The position numbers and the translations under genes are program-made. From contig NZ_BAAAWN010000001.1 of assembly GCF_039535095.1 (NCBI RefSeq), positions 4,402,001-4,466,000 of the forward strand: a DNA stretch of 64,000 nt, given 5' to 3'. This stretch comes from Arthrobacter ramosus (GTDB taxonomy: Bacteria; Actinomycetota; Actinomycetes; Actinomycetales; Micrococcaceae). The notes beneath the pieces were generated by a model. The model did no database searches, was not told where the DNA came from, and was given only the letters and a program-made list of their open reading frames with translations. Shown here one piece after another: positions 9,192-18,391 of this stretch (position 1 is its first letter; the number at the start of each line of letters is the position of its first letter).

Positions 9192-9296
9192 ATGCTTCTG
9201 AATCAAAAGCAGACTCCACTGTACCCGAGAATTTCAGCATCGCCCAATCGGGACTTTCATGGTGTCGGGCGGGCTCTCTTTGCGCTTAAACGTAAA

Positions 9297-9321
9297 AATG
9301 GACGCCCCCAATGCGTCCATT
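9297..9321 (-). terminator. Hairpin with minus-strand T tract and no assigned gene
   Basis: AATGGACGC (9297-9305) pairs with GCGTCCATT (9313-9321). The plus-strand sequence just left of it is a run of A, so on the minus strand it reads as a stem followed by T residues, a good intrinsic terminator. No convincing protein gene lies upstream on the minus strand. The 310-bp gap between the tRNA and the gene at 9502 otherwise shows nothing clear. Confidence 0.55.
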
Positions 9322-9501
9322 CCTCCGGCACTCCGTTGAGCTGCTGGGTCCAGCCCCTGAAACCAGGCCCTGCAGCTCACAATCTTGAGATTGCCCCAAT
9401 CGGTGTACATACCCATAGTCCGCTGCGTTCAGCGGTTTGGCAATGGAGATCAAGAACCATCCTCTGACCTGTTTTTAAGCGACCACTGGGAGGATGGTGC
9501 C

Positions 9502-9825
9502 ATGAGCCAACTGCACGCCCTCGTTGTCTACGTCCCGGCATCCCATAGCGAGAGCTTGCTGGCCGCGATCGGCGATGCAGGGGCCGGCAGAATCGGCGAC
9601 TATTCGCATTGTTCCTTCACCACTCCCGGCACAGGACGTTTCACTCCATTGCCAGGGGCAGAACCGTTCATCGGAGCCGTGGGGCAAGGCGAAACGGTGC
9701 CGGAAATCCGGGTCGAGTGCGTAGTTGAAGCGGACTTGCTCGACACCGTAGTGCAGGCCCTGCGCGCAGCCCACCCGTATGAGGAGCCTGCATTCATGAC
9801 GTGGCCAGTGAACGGTTGGCGCTAG
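9502..9825 (+). CDS. NIF3-insert/CutA-like small protein
   Basis: 107 residues. The ATG at 9502 has GGGAGG eight bases upstream. The sequence (MSQLHALVVYVPASHSESLLAAIGDAGAG..., then YSHCSFTTPGTGRFTPLPGA, and AAHPYEEPAF near the end) matches the PII/CutA-like insert domain of NIF3 (YqfO/DUF34) proteins. Here it is a free-standing protein without the flanking metal-binding halves. The family is small, trimeric and cytoplasmic, of uncertain function. It stands alone between the tRNA and ffs. Confidence 0.7.
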   Translation: MSQLHALVVYVPASHSESLLAAIGDAGAGRIGDYSHCSFTTPGTGRFTPLPGAEPFIGAVGQGETVPEIRVECVVEADLLDTVVQALRAAHPYEEPAFMTWPVNGWR

Positions 9826-9827
9826 TC

Positions 9828-9995
9828 CACTGGACATGCCCTCCCCCTGCCACTGGACATGCCCTCCCCAACACACGAGCACTGGACATAATCCCAATAT
9901 GTCCAGTCCTTGGCTCTCACAAGGGACATGTCCCTTGGAACCACCGAGCGCCGAAGGGACATGTCCATTTCTTGGCTCTCAGAAAGCACATGTCC
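9828..9995. repeat. Intergenic array of GGACAT/ATGTCC units in convergent orientation
   Basis: Left-facing units CACTGGACATGCCCTCCCC occur at 9828-9846 and 9851-9869, with a partial copy at 9880-9889. After a centre at about 9894 the inverted form ATGTCCAGT (9899-9907) appears. Two copies of AAGGGACATGTCC follow (9921-9933 and 9954-9966; the first extends to a perfect 16-bp palindrome 9921-9936), then CACATGTCC (9987-9995). CTTGGCTCTCA is repeated at 9909-9919 and 9971-9981. It has no coding capacity. Confidence 0.8.
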
Positions 9996-10037
9996 GCAAA
10001 TTCGGAGGGCTCGATAACTTCGGGTAAGCTTGTCGAC

Positions 10038-10125
10038 GGCCCCTCATGTGGCGTCATCCTGTTGAACTCCCCCAGGACCGGAAGGTAGCAAGGGTAGATG
10101 GGCTCTGGCGGGTGCATGAGGGGTC
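10038..10125 (+). ncRNA. ffs: Signal recognition particle RNA, small bacterial type (4.5S)
   Basis: About 88 nt. The conserved SRP apical domain is plain: CCCCCAGGAC, then CGGAAGGTAGCAAGGGTA, then GATGGGCTCTGG. The ends pair (GGCCCCTCATG at 10038-10048 with CATGAGGGGTC at 10115-10125, one G.T pair) to give the long hairpin. A short T-rich run follows. It binds Ffh and targets membrane and secreted proteins. Its place just before dnaX is conserved among actinobacteria. Confidence 0.92.
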
Positions 10126-10164
10126 TCTTATTTAAATGTCAGTCCCTATAGGTAGGTTTCCCCT

Positions 10165-13100
10165 GTGACTGTTACTACTGCTCTTTACCGCAGATATCGC
10201 CCCGATTCTTTCGCGGACGTTATCGGGCAGGAACACGTCACGGAGCCGCTCATGACGGCCCTGCGCAAAAACCGGGTCAACCACGCCTACCTCTTCTCCG
10301 GGCCTCGTGGCTGCGGAAAAACCACGTCCGCCCGCATCCTCGCCCGCTGCCTCAATTGCGCCGAAGGCCCCACGGACACTCCTTGCGGGAAATGCAACAG
10401 CTGCGTTGAGCTGGCCCGCGGCGGCTCCGGCTCGCTCGACGTCATCGAGATCGACGCCGCCAGCCACGGTGGCGTCGACGACGCCCGCGATCTCCGCGAA
10501 CGCGCTACCTTCGCCCCGGTCCGGGACCGCTACAAGATCTTCATCATTGACGAAGCCCACATGGTCACCTCTGCCGGCTTCAATGCGCTGCTGAAGATCG
10601 TCGAAGAGCCGCCGGAACACATCAAATTCATCTTCGCCACCACGGAGCCGGACAAGGTCATCGGCACCATCCGCTCCCGCACGCACCACTACCCCTTCCG
10701 GCTGGTGCCGCCCGAGCCACTGATGCAGTACCTCGAGCTTCTCTGCCAACAAGAAAACGTGCCCGTAGCTCCTGGCGTGCTCTCCCTCGTCATCCGGGCC
10801 GGCGGGGGTTCGGTGCGCGATTCCCTCTCCGTACTGGACCAGCTCATGGCCGGCGCCGGACCCAACGGCCTGGACTATGAACTCGCCGTCGCGCTGCTTG
10901 GATACACCCACGCTTCACTGCTCGACGACGTCGTGGAGGCAATCGCCGCGTCCGATTCCGCTACCGTTTTCCGTGCCGTGGACCGTGTCATCCAAACCGG
11001 GCACGATCCCCGACGCTTCGTCGAGGACCTGCTGGAGCGGTTCCGCGACCTCATCATCGTGCAAGCCATGCCGGAAAGCGCCCAGGCCATCCTCCGCGGC
11101 ATGCCGGCGGACCAGATCGCCCGCATGCGTAGCCAGGCCAACAACCTCGGTGCCGCGGAGCTCTCCCGTGCCGCCGATGTCACTAACACCGCGCTCACTG
11201 AGATGACGGGCGCCACCTCGCCCCGGCTGCATCTTGAACTGCTCTGCGCCCGGATCCTGCTGCCCAGTTCCGAGCAGACCGAACGTGGCATCGCCGCCCG
11301 GATCGACCGCGTCGAACGGCGCCTCAACTACGGCGGGGCACTTCCTCCCGCGGAAGCCCAGGCGCCGCCGGAAGCTTCGGCTTCTTCCAATTCCGCCGCG
11401 CCAACTGCCCGCCCAGCGGATCAAGCAGTGGAACGCCCGACGGCGGCCGCCCGTCCCGTTCCCGCCTCACCAGGGCTCGGCTCACCAGGGCTCGGCTCAC
11501 CCGTGCCCGGGGCAGCCTCGTCCACGCCGGCCGAGGTCGCTCCGGCTCCGGGCCATCCGCCTGCTTCCGGGGAACCGTCCAGGGAACAACTGACACCGCC
11601 GCGGGTGTCCACCACTGACTGGCCTGTGGATGAAACCAGGCAACACGCCAGCCGCCCCGCTCCCGAACAAGCTCCGCATGCTCCTGCTCAAGCTGCTGCG
11701 GCGCGGCCCGTTGTACAGGCGCCATCGGCTCCACCAGCGGCAGATCAGGACCGGACCCAGTCCGCGGCGGCACCGGCTCCAACGCCCGCGCCACGCCAAA
11801 CGCCGGGGCCAGCACAGGCCCCGGTGTCAGCCCCGGTACAACCGCCAGTGCCCGCAGAGGCGTCAGCGCCCGCCCAACAACCGGCGCCCGCACAGGCCTC
11901 TCGCCCCGCTACTGGTGGCGCCGATGTAGAGGTGATCCGGCGGGCTTGGCCCGAGATCCTCCAGACGCTGACCAAGATCAAGCGCAGCAGCTGGGCTTTG
12001 GTTGGAGCGAACGCGCAGGTGGCGCAGTTCGACGGCCAACTTCTGACCCTGGCATTCAGCACTGACGGCCTTGCGAGCGCGTTCAGCCGCGCCGACCATG
12101 CCGAGAACCTTCGCCAAGCCATCCACAAGACGATCGGCATCGACTGCCAGATCACTTCGGTCGTCGGCGGCAACAGCTCAGGTAGCTCTGAGCCAAACCC
12201 AAAAGCACCGGCTGATCCGACGCCCCCTGTAGCGGGTGGCGCCTCTCCGGCTGTGTCGTCCGCTGTGGATACCGCATGGGGACTTGCCCCTGCGGCACAA
12301 AGCCCTGCCACCCCGGAAGGAGACAAGGCTGACCCGGCACCCGCACCATCGGCTCCACCAGCACCTACGGCACCAACACCGGTGGCATCGGCAACATCGG
12401 GGCGGGCTCCGGCCTCAGCAGCCACCCCGGCATCGTCCGCCGCAGCGGCCGTCTCGTCCCCGACGGCACCGACAGACCCGGCCGCGGACTACTCGTATTC
12501 GGACGATGATTGGGGTCCCCCGCGGGACGAAGACGCTCCCCCGCTTGACGAAGAACCGCCCATGGATTGGGAGCCGGCAGGTCCTCCGGGCTTCACCGCC
12601 GTGCCCACCGCCGGGCCTGCCGCCCCACGGTCGGCCGGCACGGCAGCCCCGGAAGCCGGCCCAACGCCTGCCGTCCCTTCGCCACGCGCTGGCTCCGCGC
12701 TGAACAGCTCAATCCCAGCCAGCTCTACCCCCAAGAGCAAGCGCTCCACCCAAGCACCTTCGGAGAAGAAGTCCGAGGCCTCGGAAGATCCATGGTCCAG
12801 GGCTGTCGAGCAGGCGCCGGGCTCGTGGGTGGTCGGCACCGAATCCAACGTTGGTTCCGCGGCTTCGGGCACCCCGGCCGACCCTGACGGTCAGGCCAGT
12901 TCATCCGAGTCGGTGACGCCCAGTCCCGTCTATGAACCTGCCGCCGCGCAGATTCCAAACCAGCCTCAGGCACCGGCACCGGCCATCGCGCCAGCCGCCG
13001 ATTGGTCAACCACTTGGTCGGCGCCCCAGCCCGCGGCCTCCGGCGCGGGCACATCACCAGGCAGTGCACCGCCAGCGGGCGCATCGTCTGCCAGTACGTC

Positions 13101-13458
13101 GCCTGCAGCCGCGACGCCCGGGGGCGAAACCGCGCGTTCGGCCGTCGCACTCGCACAAACCACTCCGCCAGCCCCTGCGCCAGCCCCTGCCCAAGTGGCC
13201 CCTGCAGCAGTGTCGGCGCCTTCGGGAGCCGGGAAGCAGAGCCTCTACCAACGGCTTTCGAACAGCCCGGAAGCCATGGCCGGCCGCGAGAAAGCACCGG
13301 CACGGGCTGCCGTCGCTCCCGGTACCGCGGTGGAAGACATCCCGAGTGCCGACGACGAAACCATCGAGGAGTCTGGAGTCTTTGGACGGGCCGCCGTCGA
13401 GCGTATTCTGGGCGGGAAGCTACTGGAAGAACGGTCGCTGGACGGCATGCGCCGCTGA
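10165..13458 (+). CDS. dnaX: DNA polymerase III subunits gamma and tau
   Basis: 1097 residues, longer than most DnaX. The AAA+ clamp-loader ATPase occupies about 1-380: Walker A GPRGCGKTT (46-54), a zinc-binding set of cysteines at 62-80 (RCLNC...PCGKCNSC), Walker B FIIDEAH, and the sensor region. A Pro/Ala/Ser-rich disordered stretch follows (about 395-590). A second folded segment (about 590-670, VEVIRRAWPEILQTLTKIK) is followed by another long disordered stretch and a short conserved C-terminus. The GTG start at 10165 has TAGGTAGG upstream. It loads the sliding clamp at the replication fork. No obvious slippery site for making gamma was found. Confidence 0.95.
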   Translation: MTVTTALYRRYRPDSFADVIGQEHVTEPLMTALRKNRVNHAYLFSGPRGCGKTTSARILARCLNCAEGPTDTPCGKCNSCVELARGGSGSLDVIEIDAASHGGVDDARDLRERATFAPVRDRYKIFIIDEAHMVTSAGFNALLKIVEEPPEHIKFIFATTEPDKVIGTIRSRTHHYPFRLVPPEPLMQYLELLCQQENVPVAPGVLSLVIRAGGGSVRDSLSVLDQLMAGAGPNGLDYELAVALLGYTHASLLDDVVEAIAASDSATVFRAVDRVIQTGHDPRRFVEDLLERFRDLIIVQAMPESAQAILRGMPADQIARMRSQANNLGAAELSRAADVTNTALTEMTGATSPRLHLELLCARILLPSSEQTERGIAARIDRVERRLNYGGALPPAEAQAPPEASASSNSAAPTARPADQAVERPTAAARPVPASPGLGSPGLGSPVPGAASSTPAEVAPAPGHPPASGEPSREQLTPPRVSTTDWPVDETRQHASRPAPEQAPHAPAQAAAARPVVQAPSAPPAADQDRTQSAAAPAPTPAPRQTPGPAQAPVSAPVQPPVPAEASAPAQQPAPAQASRPATGGADVEVIRRAWPEILQTLTKIKRSSWALVGANAQVAQFDGQLLTLAFSTDGLASAFSRADHAENLRQAIHKTIGIDCQITSVVGGNSSGSSEPNPKAPADPTPPVAGGASPAVSSAVDTAWGLAPAAQSPATPEGDKADPAPAPSAPPAPTAPTPVASATSGRAPASAATPASSAAAAVSSPTAPTDPAADYSYSDDDWGPPRDEDAPPLDEEPPMDWEPAGPPGFTAVPTAGPAAPRSAGTAAPEAGPTPAVPSPRAGSALNSSIPASSTPKSKRSTQAPSEKKSEASEDPWSRAVEQAPGSWVVGTESNVGSAASGTPADPDGQASSSESVTPSPVYEPAAAQIPNQPQAPAPAIAPAADWSTTWSAPQPAASGAGTSPGSAPPAGASSASTSPAAATPGGETARSAVALAQTTPPAPAPAPAQVAPAAVSAPSGAGKQSLYQRLSNSPEAMAGREKAPARAAVAPGTAVEDIPSADDETIEESGVFGRAAVERILGGKLLEERSLDGMRR

Positions 13459-13563
13459 CATCCGGACTCCGTAAAACACCCTGCGCGGGCCCGCAAAAGG
13501 TGCCACCCAACCGCGACGCCCGCCGAACAGGAACGGCGTCCACACCAAACGAACGAGGAAATT

Positions 13564-14163
13564 GTGTACGAAGGCGCAGTACAAGAGCTGATCGACGAGC
13601 TCGGCCGGCTCCCCGGCGTCGGGCCGAAGTCGGCGCAGCGCCTGGCCTTCCACATCCTTGAGGCCGATCCCGAGGACATGAAGCGGCTGGTCGCGGCCAT
13701 CACCACAGTCAAGGAACGGGTGAAGTTCTGCACTGTCTGCGGCAATGTCACCGAGCAGGAGCTGTGCAACATCTGCCGCGATCCGCGCCGCGACCCCTCC
13801 GTGATCTGCGTGGTCGAAGAATCCAAGGATGTCCTGGCTGTGGAACGCACGCGGTCCTTCCGCGGCCGTTACCACGTCCTCGGCGGCGCCATCAATCCGA
13901 TCGCCGGTATCGGGCCGGAGCAACTCCGTATCCGCGAGCTCCTGACCCGGCTCAACGACGGCGCCATCCAGGAAATCATCATCGCGACCGACCCCAACCT
14001 TGAAGGCGAAGCGACGGCCACCTACCTGGCGCGCATGCTGAAGTCGATCGGCATCACCGTCACCAGGCTTGCTTCCGGCCTCCCGGTGGGCGGAGATCTG
14101 GAGTACGCGGACGAAGTTACCCTCGGAAGGGCCTTCGAGGGTCGCCGCAACGCCCTTTTGTAG
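13564..14163 (+). CDS. recR: Recombination mediator protein RecR
   Basis: 199 residues, full length. A helix-hairpin-helix lies at about 12-30 ([18 protein letters not shown]), the four-cysteine zinc finger is C56, C59, C68, C71, and the Toprim domain is about 80-175 ([27 protein letters not shown]). RecR works with RecO/RecF to load RecA on gapped DNA. The GTG start at 13564 has GAGGAA upstream. It lies 105 bp after dnaX. The ybaB/ebfC gene often found between dnaX and recR is absent here. Its stop is 13 bp from the convergent ABC permease. Confidence 0.96.
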   Translation: MYEGAVQELIDELGRLPGVGPKSAQRLAFHILEADPEDMKRLVAAITTVKERVKFCTVCGNVTEQELCNICRDPRRDPSVICVVEESKDVLAVERTRSFRGRYHVLGGAINPIAGIGPEQLRIRELLTRLNDGAIQEIIIATDPNLEGEATATYLARMLKSIGITVTRLASGLPVGGDLEYADEVTLGRAFEGRRNALL

Positions 14164-14176
14164 CGACCAGTCCGGC

Positions 14177-15358
14177 TTACGCGATCCGCGTGCCGCTGGC
14201 CAGCCGGCTTGCAGGCGTCCGCAGCGAGCGCCAGCCCAGCCACATGAGCAGTCCCGTCAGGACCAGTTGCAGGCCGAGCCCCAGCGGCCACAAGGGCGTC
14301 GTCTGCTTGAGGTACTGCGGCTGCGGCACGCCGTTGGCGCAAAGGTAGGTGTGGTCCGGGCCGGCGAGCGCGGACCTGGCACCTTGGCTGATGCCTTCGA
14401 TCATGCCGACGGAGTAGAAGACGCTTCCGCTCCGGTCCGGATACGGAATCGCGTCGGCCACCACCACGTAGGGATTCAACGCGAGCATCCACGCCACGCG
14501 TTCGGTCCGTACGGCAGTGTGCTCCACCAAGGGCCCCTCGCAGGTGTAGCCCGGCTGCGCTGGTTCAATCGGCTGCCCTTGTTGATTCGGCTGCACCGGC
14601 GCATACAACACGGAACGGCTAGCGGGAGAATTGGCCAACACCGTCCCTTGCGCCAGTTGCGCACCCAGTGCGAAGGAAATCAACGATCCGACCACCAGTG
14701 CGGCAACTACCAGGTAGGTCACCACGATCGAGAACAAGGGCCGCCCTGCAAGAGCCGAAATCCCCACTCCAATCCCGCAGACAACGGCCAGTTCCACCGC
14801 CAGCATCAGCAAGGAAACCACGACGTGCCCCGGGGTCAGCCCGCCTTGGAACATTCCGAAGACAAGGAACGGGGAACTTGTCGCCAGGAACGCGAGCGCC
14901 GCGATCCATCCCGCGCAGAACTTGCCCCAGAGAATCTGGCCCGGGGTCAGCAAGGTGATCTGCAGGATGGCGAGGGTACCTCCGGCCCGGTCCCCGTTGA
15001 TGGCATTGGCGGACAGCGCGGGCGCCACAAGCAGCGCAAACAGGAGCACGAAAGCCAGCACGACCTCGAAGATCATGGACCCCGCCCCGTCCTGCGGCAA
15101 CAGTGCCGACGGCGGCATCGTGGAACGACGCGCTTCCATGCTGGCGTTCCAGGCGAGCCAGGTCAGCCACGTCACTACCGCGATCACAAAGAACCAGATG
15201 CCCAACATGATGTACCAGCCGCGGGAGCGCAACCGTTGTTTCATCTCGAGCACCACGACGTCGCGAATCCCGCCAAGATATCCGACGACGGCGTTCCCGC
15301 CTCCCGTAGCTCCCTGCGGTCCCGCAGGACCCGGCACGGTTTCAGTCACGTTGCTCAT
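14177..15358 (-). CDS. ABC-2 type transporter permease
   Basis: 393 residues with about six membrane helices: one after a cytoplasmic N-terminus (GWYIMLGIWFFVIAVVTWL), a central group including FEVVLAFVLLFALLVAPALSA, and a last helix near the C-terminus (LGLGLQLVLTGLLMW). An extended external loop of about 110 residues precedes the last helix. GGTLAILQITLLTPGQILWGKF is a typical ABC-2 permease segment. Its start overlaps the stop of the ATPase gene by 4 bp, so the two form one exporter. The substrate is unknown. Confidence 0.82.
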   Translation of the reverse strand: MSNVTETVPGPAGPQGATGGGNAVVGYLGGIRDVVVLEMKQRLRSRGWYIMLGIWFFVIAVVTWLTWLAWNASMEARRSTMPPSALLPQDGAGSMIFEVVLAFVLLFALLVAPALSANAINGDRAGGTLAILQITLLTPGQILWGKFCAGWIAALAFLATSSPFLVFGMFQGGLTPGHVVVSLLMLAVELAVVCGIGVGISALAGRPLFSIVVTYLVVAALVVGSLISFALGAQLAQGTVLANSPASRSVLYAPVQPNQQGQPIEPAQPGYTCEGPLVEHTAVRTERVAWMLALNPYVVVADAIPYPDRSGSVFYSVGMIEGISQGARSALAGPDHTYLCANGVPQPQYLKQTTPLWPLGLGLQLVLTGLLMWLGWRSLRTPASRLASGTRIA

Positions 15359-16311
15359 CGCCTCTCCGTATCCAGGTTCATGTACGTCTCTTCCAGGGCA
15401 CCCGCAGCCGGGGCGAAGGAAACCACTCCGATGCCGGACCTGACGAGTTCACCCAAGAGGGCGGCAGCGCCGTCGTCGTGCGTCAACAGCAAGGTGACCG
15501 ACGGGCGGCGGCCCGCTTCCACACGGTATTCCAGCCCTAGTTCGCTGAGCTTTGCTGTGAGGGCCTCGTTATCGAGGGCTGTGATGGCGTAGCGCCGGCC
15601 CTGCAGCGCGGCCTCCTCGAGGGTCTGTTGTTTCACGGTACGGCCTTGGCTGACGAACACCGCTCCGTCCGCGATTTCATCGAGCTCACTGAGCACATGG
15701 GAGGAAACCACCACGGCTTTCCCTTCCCCGGCCAGGCGGCGCAGCAGGTTTCGGAGCTCCACCCGGGATCCCGGGTCGAGGCCGGACGCAGGCTCGTCGA
15801 GCAGAAGCACGGAGGGGTCGTGGATGAGGGCCCTGGCCAGGCTGAGCCGTTGTTGCTGACCCCTGGAGAGGACTCGGGCCGGCTGGTCGGCAAGGGTGTC
15901 CAGCCGGACGAGTTCGAGCAACGCGGCAACACGCTGGGCGATACCGGCCTTGGGCAGACGGTAGAAGCGCGCCATCTGGACCAGGATTTCGCGCGCGGTC
16001 AAGGACTCCCAGACCCCCAGGGTGTCCGGCATCCAGCCGATCCGAAGCCGCGCGGCGGCGCTGTCGTGCAGGGGATCCAGGCCGTTGATCCGGATGGTTC
16101 CGGAGTCGGGCCGCAGAAGCGAGGCAAGCATGAGAAGGAGGGTCGTTTTGCCCGCCCCGTTGGGCCCAATGAGCGCAGTGACCTTCCCGGCTGGCGCGTG
16201 GAAATCGATGTGCTCGACGGCGTGGACCGTACCGAAGCGGCGTGAGACGCCTTCCGCGGATACGCCGAGGACACCATTGCCCGGGACGCTTGAACTTTCA
16301 GCTATGGACAT
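15355..16311 (-). CDS. ABC transporter ATP-binding protein
   Basis: 318 residues. Walker A GPNGAGKTT (49-57), signature LSRGQ (148-152), Walker B VLLLDE (168-173) and a switch histidine in VVSSHVLSE are all present. The last 90 residues form the extra domain seen in CcmA/NatA-type ATPases paired with ABC-2 permeases. Transcribed first in a two-gene operon with the permease (4-bp overlap). It is divergent from aspartokinase by 271 bp; I see no clear promoter for it. Confidence 0.88.
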   Translation of the reverse strand: MSIAESSSVPGNGVLGVSAEGVSRRFGTVHAVEHIDFHAPAGKVTALIGPNGAGKTTLLLMLASLLRPDSGTIRINGLDPLHDSAAARLRIGWMPDTLGVWESLTAREILVQMARFYRLPKAGIAQRVAALLELVRLDTLADQPARVLSRGQQQRLSLARALIHDPSVLLLDEPASGLDPGSRVELRNLLRRLAGEGKAVVVSSHVLSELDEIADGAVFVSQGRTVKQQTLEEAALQGRRYAITALDNEALTAKLSELGLEYRVEAGRRPSVTLLLTHDDGAAALLGELVRSGIGVVSFAPAAGALEETYMNLDTERR

Positions 16312-16525
16312 GCTCTACTCACCTGTTTCCCCCAAACAGAACAAGTACGCTTCAATTCCCGTGAGCCCACATGCCCCCAGGCTGCGTATTTCTTGATCGT
16401 ACGCCACGCCGAAACCACCCGGCAGGCACCCAAAGGCCGAGATTTGGTCACAATTCCCCCGCCCGCCGCGCCCGGCGATAAACTGGCCACATAAGCCACG
16501 TAGCCGTGCCGCTACCTGGCCACGC

Positions 16526-16565
16526 AACGTATGATCCCCAATTTAAACGTATGATCCCCAATTTA
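16526..16565 (+). promoter_or_regulatory. Perfect 20-bp tandem duplication carrying a -10-like box, upstream of aspartokinase
   Basis: AACGTATGATCCCCAATTTA occurs at 16526-16545 and again, with no gap and no mismatch, at 16546-16565. Each copy contains TATGAT, close to the actinobacterial -10 consensus (16530-16535 and 16550-16555). The aspartokinase ATG is 18 bp after the second copy. This may give two transcription starts one duplication apart. Confidence 0.6.
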
Positions 16566-16582
16566 GCAGTGAGGGTGCGCGC

Positions 16583-17929
16583 ATGAGTTTGCCCACTACC
16601 GATGTGAAAACCGAAGACCTGACCGCGCAGCCTGCCAAGACCAAGCAGCTGATCGTGCAGAAGTTCGGTGGCTCCTCGGTGTCCGATGCAGAAGGCATCA
16701 AGCGTGTTGCCCGCCGGGTGGTCGACGCACAAAAGGCCGGCAATGAGGTTGTCGTGGTGGTCTCCGCCATGGGAGACACCACCGACGAGCTCCTGGATCT
16801 CGCCGCTCAAGTCACCGATTCTGCTCCCGCGCGTGAGATGGACATGCTCCTCTCCGCAGGCGAGCGCATCTCCATGGCCCTGCTCGCCATGGCCATCAAC
16901 AAGTTCGGCGCCTCCGCCCAGTCGTTCACCGGCTCGCAGGCCGGCATGATCACGGACGGCATCCACGGCAAGGCCCGCATTATCGACGTCGACCCCCACC
17001 GCATCCGTACTGCATTGGACAAGGGGCACGTCGCTATCGTGGCCGGCTTCCAAGGCATGACCCGGAGCACCAGGGAAATCACCACCCTTGGCCGCGGCGG
17101 ATCCGATACCACTGCGGTGGCCCTCGCCGCCGCGCTCGAAGCGGACGTCTGCGAAATCTACACGGACGTCGACGGCATCTACACGGCCGACCCCCGCGTG
17201 GTCTCCACCGCCACGAAGATCGATCGTATCTCCAGCGAGGAAATGCTGGAATTGGCAGCTTCCGGCGCCAAGATCCTGCACTTGCGTTGCGTGGAATACG
17301 CCCGCCGATTCGGCGTGCCCCTGCACGTCCGGTCCTCATTCAGCCAGAACGAAGGCACCTGGGTCCTACCCAGCGCCGATGACAAGATCACGATTCAAGA
17401 GGGAGTTGCCTTGGAGCAGCCAATCATCTCCGGTGTTGCACACGACCGTTCAGAAGCCAAGGTCACCGTGGTCGGCGTTCCGGACATTCCCGGCAAGGCC
17501 GCCGCGATTTTCCAGGTCATCGCCAAGGCGCACTCGAACATCGACATGATCGTTCAGAACGTGTCCACGCACGGAACCGGCCGCACGGATATTTCCTTCA
17601 CCCTGCCCATCGTGGAAGGCGCCGATGCCCTCACGGCACTCCGTGCGGCGCAGCCTGAAATCGGCTTCGAAAGCATCGAATACAACGAGAACGTCGGCAA
17701 GCTTTCCCTGATCGGTGCGGGCATGCGTTCGCACCCGGGCGTCTCCGCCACTTTCTTCAAGGCGCTCTCCGACGCCGGCATCAACATCAACATGATTTCC
17801 ACCTCGGAGATCCGCATCTCCGTGGTCACGCACGCCGATCTGCTGGATGACGCCGTGCGCGCCATCCACAAGGCGTTCGAGCTCGACGGCGACGCCGAGG
17901 CAACCGTCTATGGCGGCACCGGCCGCTAG
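16583..17929 (+). CDS. lysC: Aspartate kinase
   Basis: 448 residues. It phosphorylates aspartate, the first step to lysine, threonine, methionine, isoleucine and diaminopimelate. The kinase domain starts with KFGGSS (27-32) and includes the [16 protein letters not shown] loop. Two ACT regulatory domains fill about 285-445 ([14 protein letters not shown], then [19 protein letters not shown]), as in lysine/threonine-feedback enzymes of Corynebacterium. An internal ATG within [12 protein letters not shown] preceded by GAGG is near where an internally initiated beta subunit begins in relatives, but the spacing is short, so this is weak. The asd gene is not adjacent. Confidence 0.95.
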   Translation: MSLPTTDVKTEDLTAQPAKTKQLIVQKFGGSSVSDAEGIKRVARRVVDAQKAGNEVVVVVSAMGDTTDELLDLAAQVTDSAPAREMDMLLSAGERISMALLAMAINKFGASAQSFTGSQAGMITDGIHGKARIIDVDPHRIRTALDKGHVAIVAGFQGMTRSTREITTLGRGGSDTTAVALAAALEADVCEIYTDVDGIYTADPRVVSTATKIDRISSEEMLELAASGAKILHLRCVEYARRFGVPLHVRSSFSQNEGTWVLPSADDKITIQEGVALEQPIISGVAHDRSEAKVTVVGVPDIPGKAAAIFQVIAKAHSNIDMIVQNVSTHGTGRTDISFTLPIVEGADALTALRAAQPEIGFESIEYNENVGKLSLIGAGMRSHPGVSATFFKALSDAGININMISTSEIRISVVTHADLLDDAVRAIHKAFELDGDAEATVYGGTGR

Positions 17930-17993
17930 CCGCCTCCCGGACGGGAACGCTAGCCGGGCAACCGCCGTCGGGATCAGAAGAACTTAAACGTGA

Positions 17994-18028
17994 AAGAACC
18001 GGAGCTTTTGGCTCCGGTTCTTTTGTTT
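17994..18028 (+). terminator. Rho-independent terminator of aspartokinase
   Basis: A 12-bp perfect stem AAGAACCGGAGC (17994-18005) with GCTCCGGTTCTT (18011-18022), a 5-nt loop, then TTGTTTT. Confidence 0.88.
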
Positions 18029-18056
18029 TCCTCCGGCTTTGGAGCCGCAAGCGGCT

Positions 18057-18269
18057 TCAGGCGCCTTCCTTGCGGATTCCGTAGTGGTGGCCCTGGTCGT
18101 CTGTTTCGACGACGAAATGCCCCAGGTCTTCTTCCGACGCCGTCTCGAAGTCGTCATGCTTGTGGACTACGGGCGTATCAATGTCGCCCCGGGTTGCCGG
18201 GCCGAACCAGAAACGCAGTCGATCTGTGACCTTCATGAAGCTATCGAGTGCATGTCCCACAATTCCCAC
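18057..18269 (-). CDS. Small protein, paralogue of the next gene (unknown function)
   Basis: 70 residues, hydrophilic with an aromatic-rich amphipathic N-terminus. The stretch SFMKVTDRLRFWFGPATRGD aligns with RFMRATGKLRIIFGPAHSSS of the 74-residue protein encoded 123 bp upstream. Both then carry an acidic middle and end near a YGIRK/TYVVPKN tail. The shared core is F-M-x-x-T-x-(R/K)-L-R-x-x-F-G-P-A. I do not recognise a named family. It may form a unit with its paralogue and the OhrR-like gene. Confidence 0.6.
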   Translation of the reverse strand: MGIVGHALDSFMKVTDRLRFWFGPATRGDIDTPVVHKHDDFETASEEDLGHFVVETDDQGHHYGIRKEGA

Positions 18270-18391
18270 CTCCTTCCCCGCTGCGAGGTCCAGCCGTGCG
18301 GTTGGAGCTGAGTGGTTCCAGTGAGGCCAATTTTACGCCCGGAACCCGTAAAAGGCCCGGGTCGGCGTCGATCGCTGAGAGCTAGGAGCGC

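Noticed and set aside
9234..9416. 60-codon minus-strand frame ahead of tRNA-Ser
   Set aside because: It contains the terminator-like hairpin and lacks a ribosome site; a non-coding transcript is the better guess.
14069..15592. 507-codon plus-strand frame over the ABC permease
   Set aside because: It lies antisense to a permease with clear helices; the product is low-complexity with no family.
17253..17929. Separate internal start for an aspartokinase beta subunit
   Set aside because: An ATG preceded by GAGG exists near the expected place, but the spacing is too short to support it alone. It is kept as a note only.
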